In this document: piece by piece, positions 1 to 8,954 of the stretch | Numbering within the stretch: position 1 is the stretch's first letter | Layout: each line of letters opens with the position of its first letter | Assembly (NCBI GenBank): GCA_002298995.1 | Contig: DBMO01000003.1 | Span: forward strand, 1 to 57,918 | Origin: Desulfarculales bacterium UBA696 | Lineage (GTDB): Bacteria; Desulfobacterota; Syntrophobacteria; Syntrophobacterales; Syntrophobacteraceae | Length of the DNA stretch: 57,918 nucleotides | Direction of reading: 5' to 3' | Made by a program: the position numbers and the translations under genes | Notes under the pieces: model-generated | Database searches by the model: none | Seen by the model: the letters and a program-made list of their open reading frames with translations, nothing else | What the model was told of the DNA's origin: nothing

Positions 1-59
1 GGCGGGAATCCAGCGGCTTTAAACCCGAAGTTGTTGACCTGCCGAAGCAAAGACATCGG

Positions 60-91
60 ATTCCCGCCCAGAAGCGCCGCGGGAATGACGT
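60..91 (+). repeat. 32-base exact repeat, copy 1
   Basis: Bases 60-91 are identical to 1150-1181. The unit starts ATTCCCGCCC and ends GCGGGAATGACGT, so it is itself an imperfect inverted repeat. It resembles the ATTCCCGC/GCGGGAAT extragenic hairpin repeats found in many proteobacterial genomes. The two copies bracket the DUF2889 gene. Confidence 0.8.
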
Positions 92-300
92 TTTTAGGCT
101 CACGCCTGCCTATCCACTTAGCTGTTTCAAAAAAAACTATTTGGGCAACAGCCCGAGGAGACCACTCCACAACCCTGAGAGCGTGGCGCGGTCGGGAGAC
201 CACTCCACAACCCTGAACTTTGGTCGAAACCGCACCACAACGTTCGCCACAAAGTTCGACACAACGAGCGCAACAACCGCGTGAGCAACAGCCTCTTAGA

Positions 301-420
301 AATCACTACACCAAAATAGTGAGTTTTCGTTATTGTACCTCAAGGCGATTTCTGGTTAAGTTCCGAATGGTAGTTTCGCCAGTATCAGTTGAAGAATTTT
401 AAGAGGCAAAGACAGCATCT
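301..420 (+). repeat. dispersed palindromic element, copy A
   Basis: The core TCACTACACCAAAATAGTGA (303-322) is followed by TTTTCGTTATTG, matching the conserved TTYTAGCGATTG block of the other copies, and by a GATTTCTGGTTAAGTTC segment shared with copy F. It is oriented towards, and lies directly upstream of, the DUF2889 gene at 442. It is the most diverged of the six copies. Confidence 0.6.
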
Positions 421-441
421 TTATTTGGGAGAGAGGCGGAT

Positions 442-996
442 ATGCATTCAGGGCCAATTCATCAAAGATCGATTACAATTAACACCTTTGAACTGGACGA
501 TAATACGCTTGTCGTCGAGGGAACCCTTATCGATGACCGGCTATGTAAAAGCTTCATCTATTTGCTGAATGCTTTCGTGGATCCCAAAATTATCCATCAT
601 ATCACCGTCAGGATGGCGATTTCCCTTCCTTTTCTAACCATTAAGTCGGTTAGTACCGAGATGCATGAAGTCCCACATGAGGCTTGCAGGGGTATCCTGG
701 ATATTGGCGAGAAGCTTGTTGGAATTTCACTGCTTAGGAAGTTCAACGAAAACACCCGGGACCTGATAGGCGGCAAGAACGGGTGCCTGCATTTGCACAG
801 CTTGCTTACATCCATGCGAGCCGCCGCCTTCCAGGGAGTTTTTACCTACTACTCCCGCGTGCAGGAAGACGGAAGTCTCAGGAAAATGTACTTCGATGAG
901 TCGCTCCTCGTAAATAGCTGCCACGTCTGGAGCGATTCCGGACCAATGATGGAAGAAATGAAAAATGTGGTGAGGATGGTCGGGATGAAGAAGTGA
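442..996 (+). CDS. DUF2889 family protein
   Basis: A 184-residue protein of unknown function. The layout fits DUF2889: an N-terminal half with a beta-strand pattern describing a 'display/score' type fold of unknown role, then the family signature GGKNGCLHLHSLL near residues 112-124, followed by an AAAFQG helix. The start is supported by GGGAGAGAGG upstream of ATG 442. No signal peptide or membrane segment is visible. DUF2889 genes are often found near catabolic acyl-CoA genes, which fits this window, but no reaction is known for the family. The gene stands alone on the plus strand, divided from the carboxylase genes by 290 bases and preceded by copy A of the dispersed element. Confidence 0.8.
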   Translation: MHSGPIHQRSITINTFELDDNTLVVEGTLIDDRLCKSFIYLLNAFVDPKIIHHITVRMAISLPFLTIKSVSTEMHEVPHEACRGILDIGEKLVGISLLRKFNENTRDLIGGKNGCLHLHSLLTSMRAAAFQGVFTYYSRVQEDGSLRKMYFDESLLVNSCHVWSDSGPMMEEMKNVVRMVGMKK

Positions 997-1149
997 TAGT
1001 TTAAGAAAATCAAGGAATCTTGGGAATTTGGGATGCAAAGGGTTTCAGGAATTTAGGGGATTTGAGGTATTTTAAAGGATTCCCAAGAAATTGGGGGATC
1101 CTAAACCAGAGACGCATGCCTCACGCCGGAACAAATATCGAAAATCGTC

Positions 1150-1181
1150 ATTCCCGCCCAGAAGCGCCGCGGGAATGACGT
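1150..1181 (+). repeat. 32-base exact repeat, copy 2
   Basis: Identical to 60-91. It sits in the 290-base convergent gap between the DUF2889 gene and pccA. The same gap contains purine-rich, GGGATTT-like low-complexity sequence without coding potential. Confidence 0.8.
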
Positions 1182-1286
1182 CGTTAGGGACTCCCGCATT
1201 CCTTTTTAATAGCAGCTTCCAATAAAGTCGCAGCTTAAATCCCACTAATCCCTTAAATCCCCCAGACCCCCCTCTTAAATCCTGTT

Positions 1287-3296
1287 TCAAGCTTTAAACC
1301 TTATAAGAACGTCTCCTGCCTCTACAGCCTGGCCGGCGGTTGCCCGGACTTCGACAATGACACCATCGGTTGGCGATGCCACCCCGCTTTCCATTTTCAT
1401 CGATTCGAGTATCACAAGGTTCTGGCCGCGGAAGACGCGGTCGCCCTTGCCGGCCAATACCTCCACGACGAGTCCCGGCATGGGGCAGATGAGCACGTTT
1501 TCGGGCGGTCTTTCCGTCTTGGCGGGCATGTATTTCAGCACGGCCCATTCTTTGGGCATGTAGACCTCAAAAATACGGGTAATGCCGCTGAATGCGACAT
1601 GAATGAAGGAATGCTCGTTTCTCATCCGGAACCGGTGCGCCTGTCCGTCGATGATCAACTTAAACCTGCGGCGATAAAATTCGAATTCGGGTGTCACCAC
1701 GTCATATTTTCGGCCCCCTACATCTATTGTCCATTGGCGCTCACCAGCGGCTCTTTGCAGGGACAGCTCGAAAAGGTCGTCCCCGGAGCGGGCAACATAG
1801 GAGTGCGCTCCCCCGTTTTCCCTTCTCACGCCTATCCGGGAGACCATCGGGCGCAGCGACTCGCGCACGGCCACAGTGCGGACATGATAGATGAGCGTGG
1901 CGGCGAGGGCGGCCATCTCGACGTTTCGGGGGTCCGGGGAGGTTTTGGTTTTGCACCCGTCGTAGTGTCGATCGATAAAACAGGTGGTCAGGTTTCCCCT
2001 GGCATACTCGGGATGGCACAAAACGCTGTTCACAAAATCAATATTGGTGGTAACCCCTTCGATGTGATAGCCGTTAAGGGCTTCTATCAGGTTGCCGCAG
2101 GCCTCTTCCCGGTCTTTGCCGTGGCAGATGACCTTGGCCAGCATGGAATCGTAGTAGACGCCGATCCAACTGCCCGCGGTAACTCCGCTGTCCACCCGGA
2201 CGCATTGACCATGCGGCTCCGCGTAGCGGGTGATCATGCCGGTGGATGGCATAAATCTCCTGGCGGGATCTTCAGCGCATATCCGGGCTTCCATGGCCCA
2301 GCCGTTAAAAACCACGCCCGACTGATCGAAGGGAAGGCGCTCTCCGGCGGCGATCCTTAGTTGAAGCTCGACGAGATCAAGGCCGGTAATCTTTTCGGTT
2401 ACCGGATGCTCGACCTGGAGCCTGGTATTCATTTCGAGAAAATAAAAACTGCCCGTCGCATCCAGCACGAACTCAACGGTTCCCGCATTCACGTAGCCGG
2501 CCTTGCGTGCCAGTTCGCAGGCGGCCTCTCCAAGGCTCCGCCTCATATCCTCGGATACCGCCGTGGAAGGGGCTTCTTCGATAATCTTTTGATAGCGCCG
2601 CTGGATCGAGCACTCTCTTTCGCCAAGGTGGACTACGTTGCCGTGCGAATCCGCAAGAACCTGGATCTCGACGTGACGCGGGCGCTCGATGTAGCGCTCG
2701 ATGAAAACCCGGCTGTCGCCGAATGCCTTCTGAGTCTCCTGCCTGCTGGATGCCAGGGCAGCTTCCATTTCCTCAGGCGAATGCACGATGCGCATTCCCT
2801 TGCCGCCGCCCCCAGCCGCGGGCTTCAGCAATACGGGGTAGCCAATGCTCTGCGCGGTCGAGATGGCCTCCTCTACATCGCCAAGGGCCGTCACCCGGCC
2901 TGGTATTACCGGCACGCCGGCCTTTATGGCCAGTTCCTTCGAGGCGATCTTGTTTCCCATTGCTGCGATCACATCGGCCGGAGGCCCGATAAATTTAAGC
3001 CCCGCGGACTCCACGGCCTCGGCAAACTTCGGATTCTCCGATAAAAAACCGTAGCCGGGATGCACGGCGCGGCAGTTGGTGGAAAGCGCCGCGGCGATGA
3101 TCCTCTCGGTATTCAGATAGGATTCCCGCGCGTGCGGTCCTCCGATATATACCGCTTCATCGGCCAGTTGCCTGTGCAGACTGCGCCTGTCGGCGTCCGA
3201 GTAGACCGCAACCGTGCGGATACCCAGCCGCTTGCAGGTGTTGATGATGCGAACGGCGATTTCGCCGCGATTGCAGATAAGTATTTTATCGAACAT
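1287..3296 (-). CDS. pccA: acetyl/propionyl-CoA carboxylase, biotin carboxylase + biotin carrier subunit
   Basis: A 669-residue cytosolic protein. It carboxylates its own biotin with ATP and bicarbonate, then hands CO2 to the carboxyltransferase encoded just upstream. Domains in order: biotin carboxylase N domain from residue 1 (CNRGEIAVR), ATP-grasp with glycine-rich loop GGGGKG (about 162-167) and the EMNTRLQVEHPVTE signature (288-301), a linker, and a biotinyl domain ending in ESMKM, where Lys634 would carry biotin. Two starts are possible: GTG at 3308, which overlaps the pccB stop, or ATG at 3296, which has GAGG at good spacing; I chose ATG. It is the last gene of the minus-strand mutase/carboxylase run. 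Propionyl-CoA is the likeliest substrate from context; another acyl-CoA such as 3-methylcrotonyl-CoA cannot be excluded. Confidence 0.93.
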   Translation of the reverse strand: MFDKILICNRGEIAVRIINTCKRLGIRTVAVYSDADRRSLHRQLADEAVYIGGPHARESYLNTERIIAAALSTNCRAVHPGYGFLSENPKFAEAVESAGLKFIGPPADVIAAMGNKIASKELAIKAGVPVIPGRVTALGDVEEAISTAQSIGYPVLLKPAAGGGGKGMRIVHSPEEMEAALASSRQETQKAFGDSRVFIERYIERPRHVEIQVLADSHGNVVHLGERECSIQRRYQKIIEEAPSTAVSEDMRRSLGEAACELARKAGYVNAGTVEFVLDATGSFYFLEMNTRLQVEHPVTEKITGLDLVELQLRIAAGERLPFDQSGVVFNGWAMEARICAEDPARRFMPSTGMITRYAEPHGQCVRVDSGVTAGSWIGVYYDSMLAKVICHGKDREEACGNLIEALNGYHIEGVTTNIDFVNSVLCHPEYARGNLTTCFIDRHYDGCKTKTSPDPRNVEMAALAATLIYHVRTVAVRESLRPMVSRIGVRRENGGAHSYVARSGDDLFELSLQRAAGERQWTIDVGGRKYDVVTPEFEFYRRRFKLIIDGQAHRFRMRNEHSFIHVAFSGITRIFEVYMPKEWAVLKYMPAKTERPPENVLICPMPGLVVEVLAGKGDRVFRGQNLVILESMKMESGVASPTDGVIVEVRATAGQAVEAGDVLIRFKA

Positions 3297-3304
3297 GCCG
3301 GGCC

Positions 3305-4858
3305 TCACAGAGGAATGTTTCCGTGTTTTCGTTCAGGTCCCTTGCTCTCCTTGCCGTCGAGCACCTGCAGAGTGCGGATCAAACGGTGACGGGTATCGCG
3401 CGGGAATATCACGTCGTCTATGTAGCCGCGCTGGGCGGCCAGAAATGGGTTGGCGAAGGTGTTCCTGTATTGGGTCATTTTTTCATTCAGCATCGCTTCC
3501 GGGTCCTCCGCGGACTGAATCTCCCTGCGGTGTATGACCTCGGCGGCCCCCTTTGGCCCCATGACCGCGATCTCCGCCGTCGGCCAGGCATAGTTGACGT
3601 CGCAGTGGATATGTTTCGAATTCATGACCAGGTAGGCTCCGCCGTACGCCTTGCGCACGATTACCGCAATGCGCGGCACAGTGGCCTCGGTAAAGGCATA
3701 AAGGAGCTTCGCGCCGTGACGGATGATTCCGCCGTGTTCCTGGTCGGGACCGGGCATGAATCCGGGCACATCCACGAGGGCGATCAAGGGTATATTGAAG
3801 GCGTCGCAAAATCTTACGAACCGCCCTGCCTTGAACGAGGCGTTGGTGTCGAGAACACCTGCCAGCACCGCCGGCTGATTGGCGACAAGCCCGATTGTCT
3901 GCCCTCCCAGGCGGCCAAAGCCGCAGACGATGTTGCGGGCAAAGCCGGGCTGGACCTCCATGAATTCGGCCCCATCCAGAATGCTGTAGATGAGGACGTT
4001 CATGTCGTAGGTCTGGTTGGGGTTTTCCGGAATGAGATAATCCAGCGCTGGATCGATGCGGTCGGTGGGATCGCGGAGGTCCAGCAGCGGCGCCCTCTGG
4101 CGGTTATTGGAAGGCAGGTAGTTGATCAGACGCCGTATATCTCGAAGGCAGAGCACATCGTTTTGGGCAGTGAAATGCGCGACGCCGCTTACCGATCCAT
4201 GGACGTTGGTTCCGCCCAGGTCCTCCGATGTTATATCCTGGTGGGTGACGGTCTTTACGACGGTTGGACCGGTCACGAACATGTAGGAGGAATCCCGCAC
4301 CATGAAAACGAAATCGGTTATGGCGGGACTGTAGACGGCCCCGCCGGCGCAAGGCCCCATGATGCAGGAGATCTGGGGAACCACGCCGCTTGCCCTCACG
4401 TTGCGGTGAAAGATTTCGCCGTAGGCGGCGAGTGCATCGACGCCTTCCTGAATCCGCGCGCCACCAGAGTCGTTCAGGCCGATGATCGGGTTGCCCACCT
4501 TTACCGCCAGGTCCATCACCTTGCAGATCTTCTGGGCATGGGCTTCACCCAGGGACCCGCCGACGACGGTAAAATCCTGGCTGAAAACAAAAACTTCGCG
4601 GCCGTCGATGTTTCCGTGGCCTGTGATCACGCCGTCTCCCGGGTAGCTTTTGGCGTCTCCAATTGCGCCCCCCCGGCCAAGCTTCAGCACATCGAACTCT
4701 TCGAAACTGCCGTCGTCGAGGAGAAGTTCGATCCTCTCCCGGGCAGTCAGTTTGCCGCCACGGTGCTGGGCATCCCTTTTTTGAGTTCCTCCGGCATCCA
4801 TGGACTCGGCGCGGAGCTTTTCCAGGGTCTCAATAGTTGTATGGTATTCAGCATCCAT
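3305..4858 (-). CDS. pccB: propionyl-CoA carboxylase carboxyltransferase subunit
   Basis: A 517-residue carboxyltransferase of the acyl-CoA carboxylase beta family, about the usual length. It moves carboxyl from biotin to the acyl-CoA, giving methylmalonyl-CoA from propionyl-CoA. Visible marks are the N-terminal GGKLTARERIELLLD segment, the oxyanion-hole glycine pairs in GGARIQEG and GPCAGGAVYSPA, and a C-terminal half with GPKGAAEVIHRRE. A GTG start at 4867 is possible, but ATG 4858 has AGAGGTG at correct spacing. Its stop abuts the pccA start, so the two are translationally coupled. It lies 84 bases after an MBL hydrolase gene in the same direction. Substrate is inferred from the neighbouring mutase and epimerase-like genes. 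Confidence 0.93.
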   Translation of the reverse strand: MDAEYHTTIETLEKLRAESMDAGGTQKRDAQHRGGKLTARERIELLLDDGSFEEFDVLKLGRGGAIGDAKSYPGDGVITGHGNIDGREVFVFSQDFTVVGGSLGEAHAQKICKVMDLAVKVGNPIIGLNDSGGARIQEGVDALAAYGEIFHRNVRASGVVPQISCIMGPCAGGAVYSPAITDFVFMVRDSSYMFVTGPTVVKTVTHQDITSEDLGGTNVHGSVSGVAHFTAQNDVLCLRDIRRLINYLPSNNRQRAPLLDLRDPTDRIDPALDYLIPENPNQTYDMNVLIYSILDGAEFMEVQPGFARNIVCGFGRLGGQTIGLVANQPAVLAGVLDTNASFKAGRFVRFCDAFNIPLIALVDVPGFMPGPDQEHGGIIRHGAKLLYAFTEATVPRIAVIVRKAYGGAYLVMNSKHIHCDVNYAWPTAEIAVMGPKGAAEVIHRREIQSAEDPEAMLNEKMTQYRNTFANPFLAAQRGYIDDVIFPRDTRHRLIRTLQVLDGKESKGPERKHGNIPL

Positions 4859-4942
4859 CGTTTTCACCTCTGTTGCATTCTATCCAATAGAAAGACCCTG
4901 GCATGGATCGGGGTTCGGTGCATTCACCAGCGGCAACGGCGC

Positions 4943-5608
4943 TCAAATATCGATCCTGAATTTGCCGTTCAGGAAGGGATTTGCAATTCGTTCTCGGCCA
5001 ATGGTGGAAACAGGCGACGGCCCGTAATGATGGCCCGGGAATACCCGCGTATGGTCGGGCAAGACCAGCAGCTTTTCCTTGATTGAATCCAGCATCCGGG
5101 GGCCCGAAGACCTCGGCCCGTCAATCCTTCCAACCGATCCGACGAAAAGTGTGTCGCCGGTAAGACAAATTCCTTGCTCCGGGTGGTAGAGACAAATACC
5201 TCCGGGGGTATGTCCTGGGGTATGGAGCACCAGCCATTCGAAATCGCCCACCCTGAGGATGTATCCATCCCTTAGAACTTCATCGGCCGGAGGAGATTTA
5301 CGGGCGTTGAACATCTCCAGCCAATAGTCCCCGATTTTGTCCAGATACCCGGCCTCCGCTTCGTGTATTTTGATCCGGGCGCCGGTTTTTTCCTGCATTT
5401 CCGCATTGCCCATAATGTGGTCGACGTGGCCGTGGGTGTTGATGATTTCGGTTATCTTGAGATTGTTGAGGTCTGCCAGGCCGATCAGCTCATCCACGTC
5501 ATCCGCCGGATCGACTACTATCGCCTCGCCGGAGCGAAGGTCCCCTATCAAATAGGCAAAGACGGCATGGTGTCCCACTTGCACCTGGCGAAAGAATTGA
5601 TCGCTCAT
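4943..5608 (-). CDS. MBL-fold hydrolase, glyoxalase II-like
   Basis: A 221-residue metallo-beta-lactamase-fold protein, probably a metal-dependent thioester or related hydrolase. The metal ligands are visible: HGHVDH (His59, His61, Asp63, His64), His133 in TPGHTPG, Asp152 in TGDTLF and His193 in FPGHHYG. This set matches the glyoxalase II / persulfide dioxygenase branch. Its start codon overlaps the stop of the preceding MBL gene by four bases (ATGA), so the two are coupled. The substrate is unknown; a CoA or glutathione thioester, or a persulfide, would all fit. No signal peptide is visible. Confidence 0.85.
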   Translation of the reverse strand: MSDQFFRQVQVGHHAVFAYLIGDLRSGEAIVVDPADDVDELIGLADLNNLKITEIINTHGHVDHIMGNAEMQEKTGARIKIHEAEAGYLDKIGDYWLEMFNARKSPPADEVLRDGYILRVGDFEWLVLHTPGHTPGGICLYHPEQGICLTGDTLFVGSVGRIDGPRSSGPRMLDSIKEKLLVLPDHTRVFPGHHYGPSPVSTIGRERIANPFLNGKFRIDI

Positions 5609-6504
5609 GATACGTACCCCGAAACTTTCCCGATCTTTTTCAGATAAATCAGGATGCCCTTGACGCTCAGGCGGAAAGAGAAATGCAGTTCGGGATAGTT
5701 TTTGAGCTCTTCGTTTTTTTCCAGGAAGAGTTCGAACATTTTTTCGGGATCGGCATCCGGATTTTCAACGGCGATCTCCCGGACGCATTCGCTCCACAGG
5801 TCATGTTTCTTTTTCAGGGTTTCGTAGAACCCGTTGAGTTCCTCGGTCGCGCAGGGACCACAGTGGGTGAAACAGATCCGCTTCGGTTCCATTGCTCGTA
5901 TCGCATCGATGGATTGCTTGGCCGATTCCTTGTCGTAATCGGATGGCGGCGACATCAAAAAATTGGGAAGTCCCTTTAATTTACCGCCCAGGGCATCGCC
6001 CGAGAAAAGGGATTGGGATTTAGTGTCGAAATAGACGAGGTGATGCTTGGCATGTCCCGGAGTAGGGTAGACTTCCAGCCGGTTGTCTCCCAGGTCTATT
6101 GCGTCCCCTGAACCCACGGTAAGAACCTGCCGCGCGGGAATAGGGACCATCTCACCCTCGGGAGAATGCCCGCTTCCGTATGCTTTTTTTACGCTTTCCA
6201 TCAATTTGGAGGGATCAATGAGATGCCTGGCCCCTTTCTCATGAACCAGGACCTTTAAGTCTGGATTTTCTTTTGCAATGTATCCGGCGCCGCCCGCGTG
6301 ATCGAGGTGGACGTGGGTGAGGGCAATAAAATCGATGTCTCGCGGGGTCACGGAGACTCTCCCAAGCCCCTCCAAAAGCTCTGGAGCATTTATGGGATAT
6401 CCTGACTCTATCAGGATATTTCGGCGGTCCCTGATAAGCCAGCTTGTCGTGAACCCGTCAATATCGAAGAGGGTGATGCGGTCGTCCAGTTTTTCGATAT
6501 TCAT
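5605..6504 (-). CDS. MBL-fold hydrolase
   Basis: A 299-residue metallo-beta-lactamase-fold protein with HVHLDH (His64, His66, Asp68, His69), a second histidine in TPGHAKHH and an aspartate in FSGDALGG. The frame stays open 33 codons further upstream, but that extension reads through a dispersed inverted repeat (6526-6602). ATG 6504 is therefore the likely start, although its ribosome binding site (ACGGTG) is weak. The C-terminal third is helical, as in MBL proteins that carry a substrate-covering cap. It overlaps the next MBL gene by four bases. It lies between an SDR gene and the carboxylase genes in one minus-strand run; substrate unknown. Confidence 0.85.
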   Translation of the reverse strand: MNIEKLDDRITLFDIDGFTTSWLIRDRRNILIESGYPINAPELLEGLGRVSVTPRDIDFIALTHVHLDHAGGAGYIAKENPDLKVLVHEKGARHLIDPSKLMESVKKAYGSGHSPEGEMVPIPARQVLTVGSGDAIDLGDNRLEVYPTPGHAKHHLVYFDTKSQSLFSGDALGGKLKGLPNFLMSPPSDYDKESAKQSIDAIRAMEPKRICFTHCGPCATEELNGFYETLKKKHDLWSECVREIAVENPDADPEKMFELFLEKNEELKNYPELHFSFRLSVKGILIYLKKIGKVSGYVS

Positions 6505-6525
6505 GATGTGCACCGTTAGTGAAAA

Positions 6526-6602
6526 GTGGGGCAGGACTTTCCAACCTGCCGCCTTTTTGGTCGCCATCAAAAGCTGGGGCAGGCTGGAAAGCCTGCCCCA
6601 CA
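6526..6602. repeat. dispersed inverted repeat, copy 1
   Basis: Two arms of about 27 bases (6527-6553 and 6574-6602), each resembling GGGGCAGGCTTTCCAGCCTG and each itself palindromic, separated by about 20 bases. A second copy is at 23523-23603. Repeats of this GGGGCAGG type occur in many bacterial genomes. This copy lies in the gap between the SDR and MBL genes. Confidence 0.8.
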
Positions 6603-6650
6603 TTGTATTTCCAGTCTTAAATCCTGGTTGCTTGCCTGAACGGCGCCGGC

Positions 6651-7445
6651 CTAACCTTTGGACCCCAGTCGAAGCCCCCCGTGGATGAAATAGACATCGC
6701 CGCTCAGGGCCTCATTGCGATAAAGCTCGCCAATGAGGGATGCGACTTCTTCGGGTTCGACCAGACGGTTGATCGGGACGTTTTCAATGATCTTGTCGAG
6801 GGCCTTCTGGTTCATGCCCTTCACCATCGGCGTTCCCACATATCCCGGCGCCACGGCGACGCAGCGTATCTTATCGGCCAGTCCCCTTCTGAAGAACTCG
6901 GCGGTGATAACCTTGGGCATGACCGCCATCGCGGCCTTGGTGGACGAGTAGTTGATCTGTCCGGCCGTACCCAGCGATCCGGTAGATGAAATCAAGCAAA
7001 TCAGCCCCTTGCAGCTGTTATTGATCATCTTCTCGGCACATTCACGGACCGTCAGGAAAACTCCGGTCAAATTGATATTGACCACGGAACTGAACTGGTC
7101 CAGCGACATTTTGCCGGTAACTTTGCCCGTTTCTCGGTCCGGAGACACGAGCAGGCCGTCCCGGATAATGCCTGCGCACGGAACCACGAGGTTCAGGGCG
7201 CCGAAACGCTCGATGGCCAGCTGGGCCAGCGCGTCGTTATCCTGCTCTTTTGTGACGTCCATCGCCAGGGTGGCGACCTGGCCGCCCGTGGCCTGAATTT
7301 CTTTTTCCACGCGATTTAGTGCATCCCGCGAGACATCCCCCAAGACCACCTTGCCGCCGTTTTTCACCCAATATTTTGCTATGGTTTCACCGATTCCGCT
7401 GCCGCCCCCGGTAATGACCGCAACGGAGTCCTGTATATTCAGCAT
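6651..7445 (-). CDS. short-chain dehydrogenase, 3-hydroxyacyl-CoA/ACP type
   Basis: A 264-residue SDR of the FabG/3-hydroxyacyl-CoA dehydrogenase kind. The cofactor loop TGGGSGIG is at 12-19, the NAG-equivalent motif is CAG near 90-92, and the catalytic set is Ser153, Tyr166 and Lys170 in ISSTGS...YSSTK. GDVSR after the second strand suggests NAD(H), because an acidic residue sits where the adenine ribose is bound. AAGGAG precedes ATG 7445. It lies 73 bases downstream of meaB in the mutase run. If the mutase makes a 3-hydroxyacyl-CoA, this enzyme would oxidise it to the 3-oxoacyl-CoA; with a methylmalonyl-CoA mutase its role would be less obvious. The specificity is inference. Confidence 0.9.
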   Translation of the reverse strand: MLNIQDSVAVITGGGSGIGETIAKYWVKNGGKVVLGDVSRDALNRVEKEIQATGGQVATLAMDVTKEQDNDALAQLAIERFGALNLVVPCAGIIRDGLLVSPDRETGKVTGKMSLDQFSSVVNINLTGVFLTVRECAEKMINNSCKGLICLISSTGSLGTAGQINYSSTKAAMAVMPKVITAEFFRRGLADKIRCVAVAPGYVGTPMVKGMNQKALDKIIENVPINRLVEPEEVASLIGELYRNEALSGDVYFIHGGLRLGSKG

Positions 7446-7518
7446 GCTGCTTGCTCCTTAAATGTCTTCTATTGAAAGGTTTTAGGGTGTGCACAGCTGC
7501 ATCGTGCCCACCCCGCAC

Positions 7519-8508
7519 CTATTGTTTTTGCGGCCACAGCCCCGATTCCTTCAAGGATGACAAGACGAATTGCTGGGCCGTGTTTTGAGGGTCGGCACGC
7601 CTGAGCCAGGTATCAAGGACGACCTGGTCGATGTCTTTTTTCTGGACCATGTCCCACAGAATCTTGGCGAACTCGTTTTCGATCCGGGTGTGCAGTTCCT
7701 GCCTGAGCTGCCGCTTGCGGCGCTCCTCCAGCCTCAAATTCTCGGTGAGGTGGTCGTAGTGAGACCATATCCCGGCATAGAGATCATCCATGCCCTTGCT
7801 TACCGAGGCTGAAGTCAGAAATATCTGCGGATCCCAGTCGCGTTTGCGCAACGACCGCTTGAGCATTCCCCTGATCGAGGTGGAAATGTCCTCGGCGCCC
7901 GGCCGATCCGCTTTGTTGACCACGAATATGTCGGCAATTTCCATCAGGCCGGCTTTCATGATCTGGATCGAGTCGCCGGATTCCGGGGTCAGGATGACGA
8001 GCACCGTGTCGGTGGCTTCAGCGATGTCCAACTCGGACTGTCCCACGCCAACCGTTTCGATGATGATGATCTGTTTGCCGCAGGCATCGAGGATCCGGGC
8101 GGCTTCCTTGCTTGTTCGGGCAAGCCCCCCCATGACCCTTCCGGAACTCATGCTGCGGATAAAAACATCCATCTTCTCGGACTTGACGTTCATCCGGACA
8201 CGATCTCCGAGCAGCGACCCGCCCGAGAAAGGGCTGGACGGGTCAACCGCGATAACACCGACCGAGAGATTGTTTTTGCAAAACATGCCGATCAATCGGT
8301 CAACTGTCGTGCTCTTTCCGGCGCCTGGAGGCCCAGTCACTCCGATATAGTAGGCCCTGCCGGCATGAGGAGCTATTTTCTCCATGATGTAGGGCGCATA
8401 CTCGTCCCTTCTTTCCACCAAGGAAATCAGCCGGGATATGGAAAGCTTCTCACCCTTAAGCGACCTTTCGATGAGCTCGTCAACCAGTTCTTTCTTCTCG
8501 ATTTTCAT
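7519..8508 (-). CDS. meaB: MeaB/ArgK-type G3E GTPase, B12-mutase chaperone
   Basis: A 329-residue P-loop GTPase that, in this family, protects and reloads adenosylcobalamin-dependent acyl-CoA mutases. Walker A is GPPGAGKST (59-67); ETVGVGQSE supplies the switch/Walker B region and NKAD the guanine specificity motif. The C-terminal helical part fits the dimerisation arm. It follows the mutase small subunit by 15 bases, the normal context for MeaB. The ribosome binding site (CGGGTG) is weak, which suggests coupling to the upstream gene. Confidence 0.95.
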   Translation of the reverse strand: MKIEKKELVDELIERSLKGEKLSISRLISLVERRDEYAPYIMEKIAPHAGRAYYIGVTGPPGAGKSTTVDRLIGMFCKNNLSVGVIAVDPSSPFSGGSLLGDRVRMNVKSEKMDVFIRSMSSGRVMGGLARTSKEAARILDACGKQIIIIETVGVGQSELDIAEATDTVLVILTPESGDSIQIMKAGLMEIADIFVVNKADRPGAEDISTSIRGMLKRSLRKRDWDPQIFLTSASVSKGMDDLYAGIWSHYDHLTENLRLEERRKRQLRQELHTRIENEFAKILWDMVQKKDIDQVVLDTWLRRADPQNTAQQFVLSSLKESGLWPQKQ

Positions 8509-8523
8509 AGGGCACCCGATTCA

Positions 8524-8925
8524 TTAGTGGGTGTTGCCAACCGCCGCGTTTATGCCGTCAATGATTTCCTGCATGGGCGTGTCGGGTAGAAAAACCTTCT
8601 GAACGCCGTACTCCTTCTCCAGCCTCTTGGCGTGATCGGGCGGCATTACCCCGCCCATGAATACCTTCACCCGGTCCAGGCCTTTTTCCCTGAGCATGTC
8701 CACGACAATCGGACCGAGTGCAAGATGGTTCCCGCTGAGGCTGCTGAGGCCCACCACGTCCGCATCTTCTTCGATAGCGGCCTCCACGATTTCGGTGGGA
8801 AACTTGTTGCCGAGATAGACCACGTCCATTCCGGCCTCTTTCATGAACTGCGACACCAGGTAAACGCCCCGCCAGTGAATATCGAGACCCAGCTTGGCCA
8901 TTACTACTTTGATCTTTCTGTCCAT
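8524..8925 (-). CDS. acyl-CoA mutase small subunit, B12-binding
   Basis: A 133-residue cobalamin-binding domain, the separate small subunit of a split acyl-CoA mutase. The base-off/His-on signature DxHxxG is DIHWRG, with His17 as the cobalt ligand, followed by GLSSLSG and a late GG motif (FMGGVMPPD) that line the nucleotide tail. ATG 8925 is chosen over an upstream ATG because GGAG lies eight bases before it. It follows the large subunit after 29 bases. Split mutases include isobutyryl-CoA and 2-hydroxyisobutyryl-CoA mutases as well as archaeal-type methylmalonyl-CoA mutases, so the split does not by itself give the substrate. Confidence 0.94.
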   Translation of the reverse strand: MDRKIKVVMAKLGLDIHWRGVYLVSQFMKEAGMDVVYLGNKFPTEIVEAAIEEDADVVGLSSLSGNHLALGPIVVDMLREKGLDRVKVFMGGVMPPDHAKRLEKEYGVQKVFLPDTPMQEIIDGINAAVGNTH

Positions 8926-8954
8926 AACTTTCTCCAACCCTAATAAAAGAAGGT

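Larger units (their letters stand above)
1..441. other. gene-free left edge with repeats
   Basis: No credible gene is visible; the short open frames here have no recognisable protein and no ribosome binding site. The stretch holds one copy of a 32-base repeat (60-91), a GGGC-AACA-GCCC hairpin word (138-156) that recurs at 37191-37209, and copy A of the dispersed palindromic element, which leads into the gene at 442. Confidence 0.6.

Noticed and set aside
31..402. Two short open frames at the left edge
   Set aside because: Low-complexity translations covering repeat sequence, no ribosome sites.
997..1100. GGGATTT-like purine-rich tracts here and at 50669-50740 as a repeat family
   Set aside because: Similarity is only compositional; no alignable unit.
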